From Lachnoclostridium phytofermentans (GTDB lineage Bacteria > Bacillota > Clostridia > Lachnospirales > Lachnospiraceae), in the NCBI GenBank assembly GCA_003526525.1, contig DPVV01000224.1, positions 1 to 6,048 on the forward strand: a stretch of 6,048 bases of DNA, written 5' to 3'. The notes beneath the pieces are model-generated. The model was not told the origin of the DNA and did no database searches. It saw only the letters and a list, made by a program, of their open reading frames with translations. Below, in pieces: positions 5,539 to 6,048 of the stretch (within the stretch, counting starts at the first letter, position 1; every line of letters begins with the position of its first letter). Position numbers and translations under genes: made by a program.

Positions 5539-5826
5539 ATGAACAAATATGAATTATCCTTAGTTGTAAATGCAAAAATCGAGGATGAAGCAAAGAACGC
5601 TACAGTGGAAGCTGTAAAAGAGCTTATTACAAGATTCGGCGGTAACATTACTAACGTTGATGATTGGGGTAAGAAGAGACTTGCTTACGAAATCCAGAAG
5701 ATGAAAGAAGGTTATTATTATTTCATCAAATTCGATGGTGATTCTACAACTCCAAGCGAAGTTGAACAAAGACTTCGTATTATGGAGAATGTAATCAGAT
5801 TTTTATGCATTAGACAGGACGCATAA
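5539..5826 (+). CDS. rpsF: 30S ribosomal protein S6
   Basis: S6 is a small ribosomal subunit protein that binds the platform of the 30S subunit as a partner of S18. The 95-residue product has the usual length and the family pattern throughout: MNKYELSLVVNA at the start, the VDDWGKKRLAYEIQKMKEGYY block (40-60) with YYFIKFDG after it, and VEQRLRIMENVIRFLCIR (75-92) at the end. It begins at ATG 5539, not at the GTG four codons earlier, for the Shine-Dalgarno reason given separately. It has its own strong promoter and a structured leader, and ssb follows 19 bp downstream, the standard rpsF-ssb-(rpsR) order of Firmicutes. Nothing is missing or odd in the protein itself. Confidence 0.98.
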   Translation: MNKYELSLVVNAKIEDEAKNATVEAVKELITRFGGNITNVDDWGKKRLAYEIQKMKEGYYYFIKFDGDSTTPSEVEQRLRIMENVIRFLCIRQDA

Positions 5827-5845
5827 CAAAGGGGGTTATCCTTAA

Positions 5846-6048
5846 ATGAACAAAGTCATCTTAATGGGTAGACTTACCAGAGACCCAGAAATCAGATATT
5901 CCCAAGGAGCAAATTCTCTTGCAATTGCAAGATATTCCTTAGCAGTAAACCGTTCCTTTAAGAGGGAAGGCGAGCCAGATGCAGACTTTTTTAACTGTAC
6001 TGCTTTTGGTAGAAATGCTGAGTTTGCAGAAAAATATTTGAAACAAGG
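5846..6048 (+). CDS. ssb: Single-stranded DNA-binding protein, N-terminal part (cut by window end)
   Basis: SSB coats single-stranded DNA during replication, repair and recombination, usually as a tetramer. Only the first 67 codons are present; the frame is open at the right edge. The OB-fold start MNKVILMGRLTRDPEIRYSQG is diagnostic, followed by the beta strands AIARYSLAVNRSFKR and the FFNCTAFGRNAEFAEKYLKQ segment leading to the conserved helix. The acidic C-terminal tip that recruits partner proteins would lie outside the window. The start ATG has AAAGGGGG (5828-5835) 10 nt before it, and the gene is 19 bp behind rpsF, so the two are almost surely co-transcribed from the promoter at 5432-5460. 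Confidence 0.97.
   Translation, partial: MNKVILMGRLTRDPEIRYSQGANSLAIARYSLAVNRSFKREGEPDADFFNCTAFGRNAEFAEKYLKQ

Noticed and set aside
5560..5769. Minus-strand open frame of 69 codons inside rpsF
   Set aside because: It is antisense to a certain ribosomal protein gene and has no independent support.

Overview
The window looks like chromosomal DNA from a low-GC Gram-positive anaerobe of the Clostridia, most probably Lachnospiraceae-like. This rests on the A+T-rich composition, strong AGGAGG Shine-Dalgarno sites, sigma-A type promoters, TTG and GTG starts, and a terminal rpsF-ssb pair. The genus is an inference from style and gene content, not from a search.

Region 1 (1-364) has no convincing gene. 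It starts with a degenerate 17-bp A+T-rich tandem repeat that runs off the left edge. After it come a probable rho-independent terminator (194-234), three same-orientation DnaA-box-like 9-mers (233-274), and a sigma-A-like promoter (280-308) for the genes to the right.

Region 2 (365-5233) is a tight four-gene operon, all on the + strand, with junctions of -17, +15 and -1 nt. It encodes an ABC ATPase with an acidic repeat-bearing tail, an ABC-2 permease, a GldG-like protein anchored in the membrane at both ends, and a membrane-anchored protein with a duplicated or triplicated DUF4340-type fold. The first three match the GldA/GldF/GldG arrangement known from Bacteroidetes gliding motility, but such sets also occur in non-gliding bacteria, where their substrate is unknown. 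The likely picture is an ATP-driven membrane complex whose two accessory proteins expose large domains outside the cell. What it moves or remodels cannot be read from the sequence.

Region 3 (5234-5538) is a 305-bp intergenic stretch. It holds two candidate terminator hairpins for the operon, then a strong extended -10 promoter, then a roughly 70-nt leader. In that leader a hairpin and a 5-bp anti-Shine-Dalgarno helix could hide the ribosome binding site of rpsF.

Region 4 (5539-6048) holds rpsF (ribosomal protein S6) and the first 67 codons of ssb (single-strand DNA-binding protein). In most Firmicutes rpsR (S18) follows, but the window ends before it. The S6 start is placed at ATG 5539; the in-frame GTG at 5527 lies inside the Shine-Dalgarno sequence.

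The most interesting points are the DnaA-box-like cluster beside the A+T-rich repeats, the possible rpsF leader switch, the repeat-encoded tail of the ATPase, and the unassigned function of the Gld-like/DUF4340 system.
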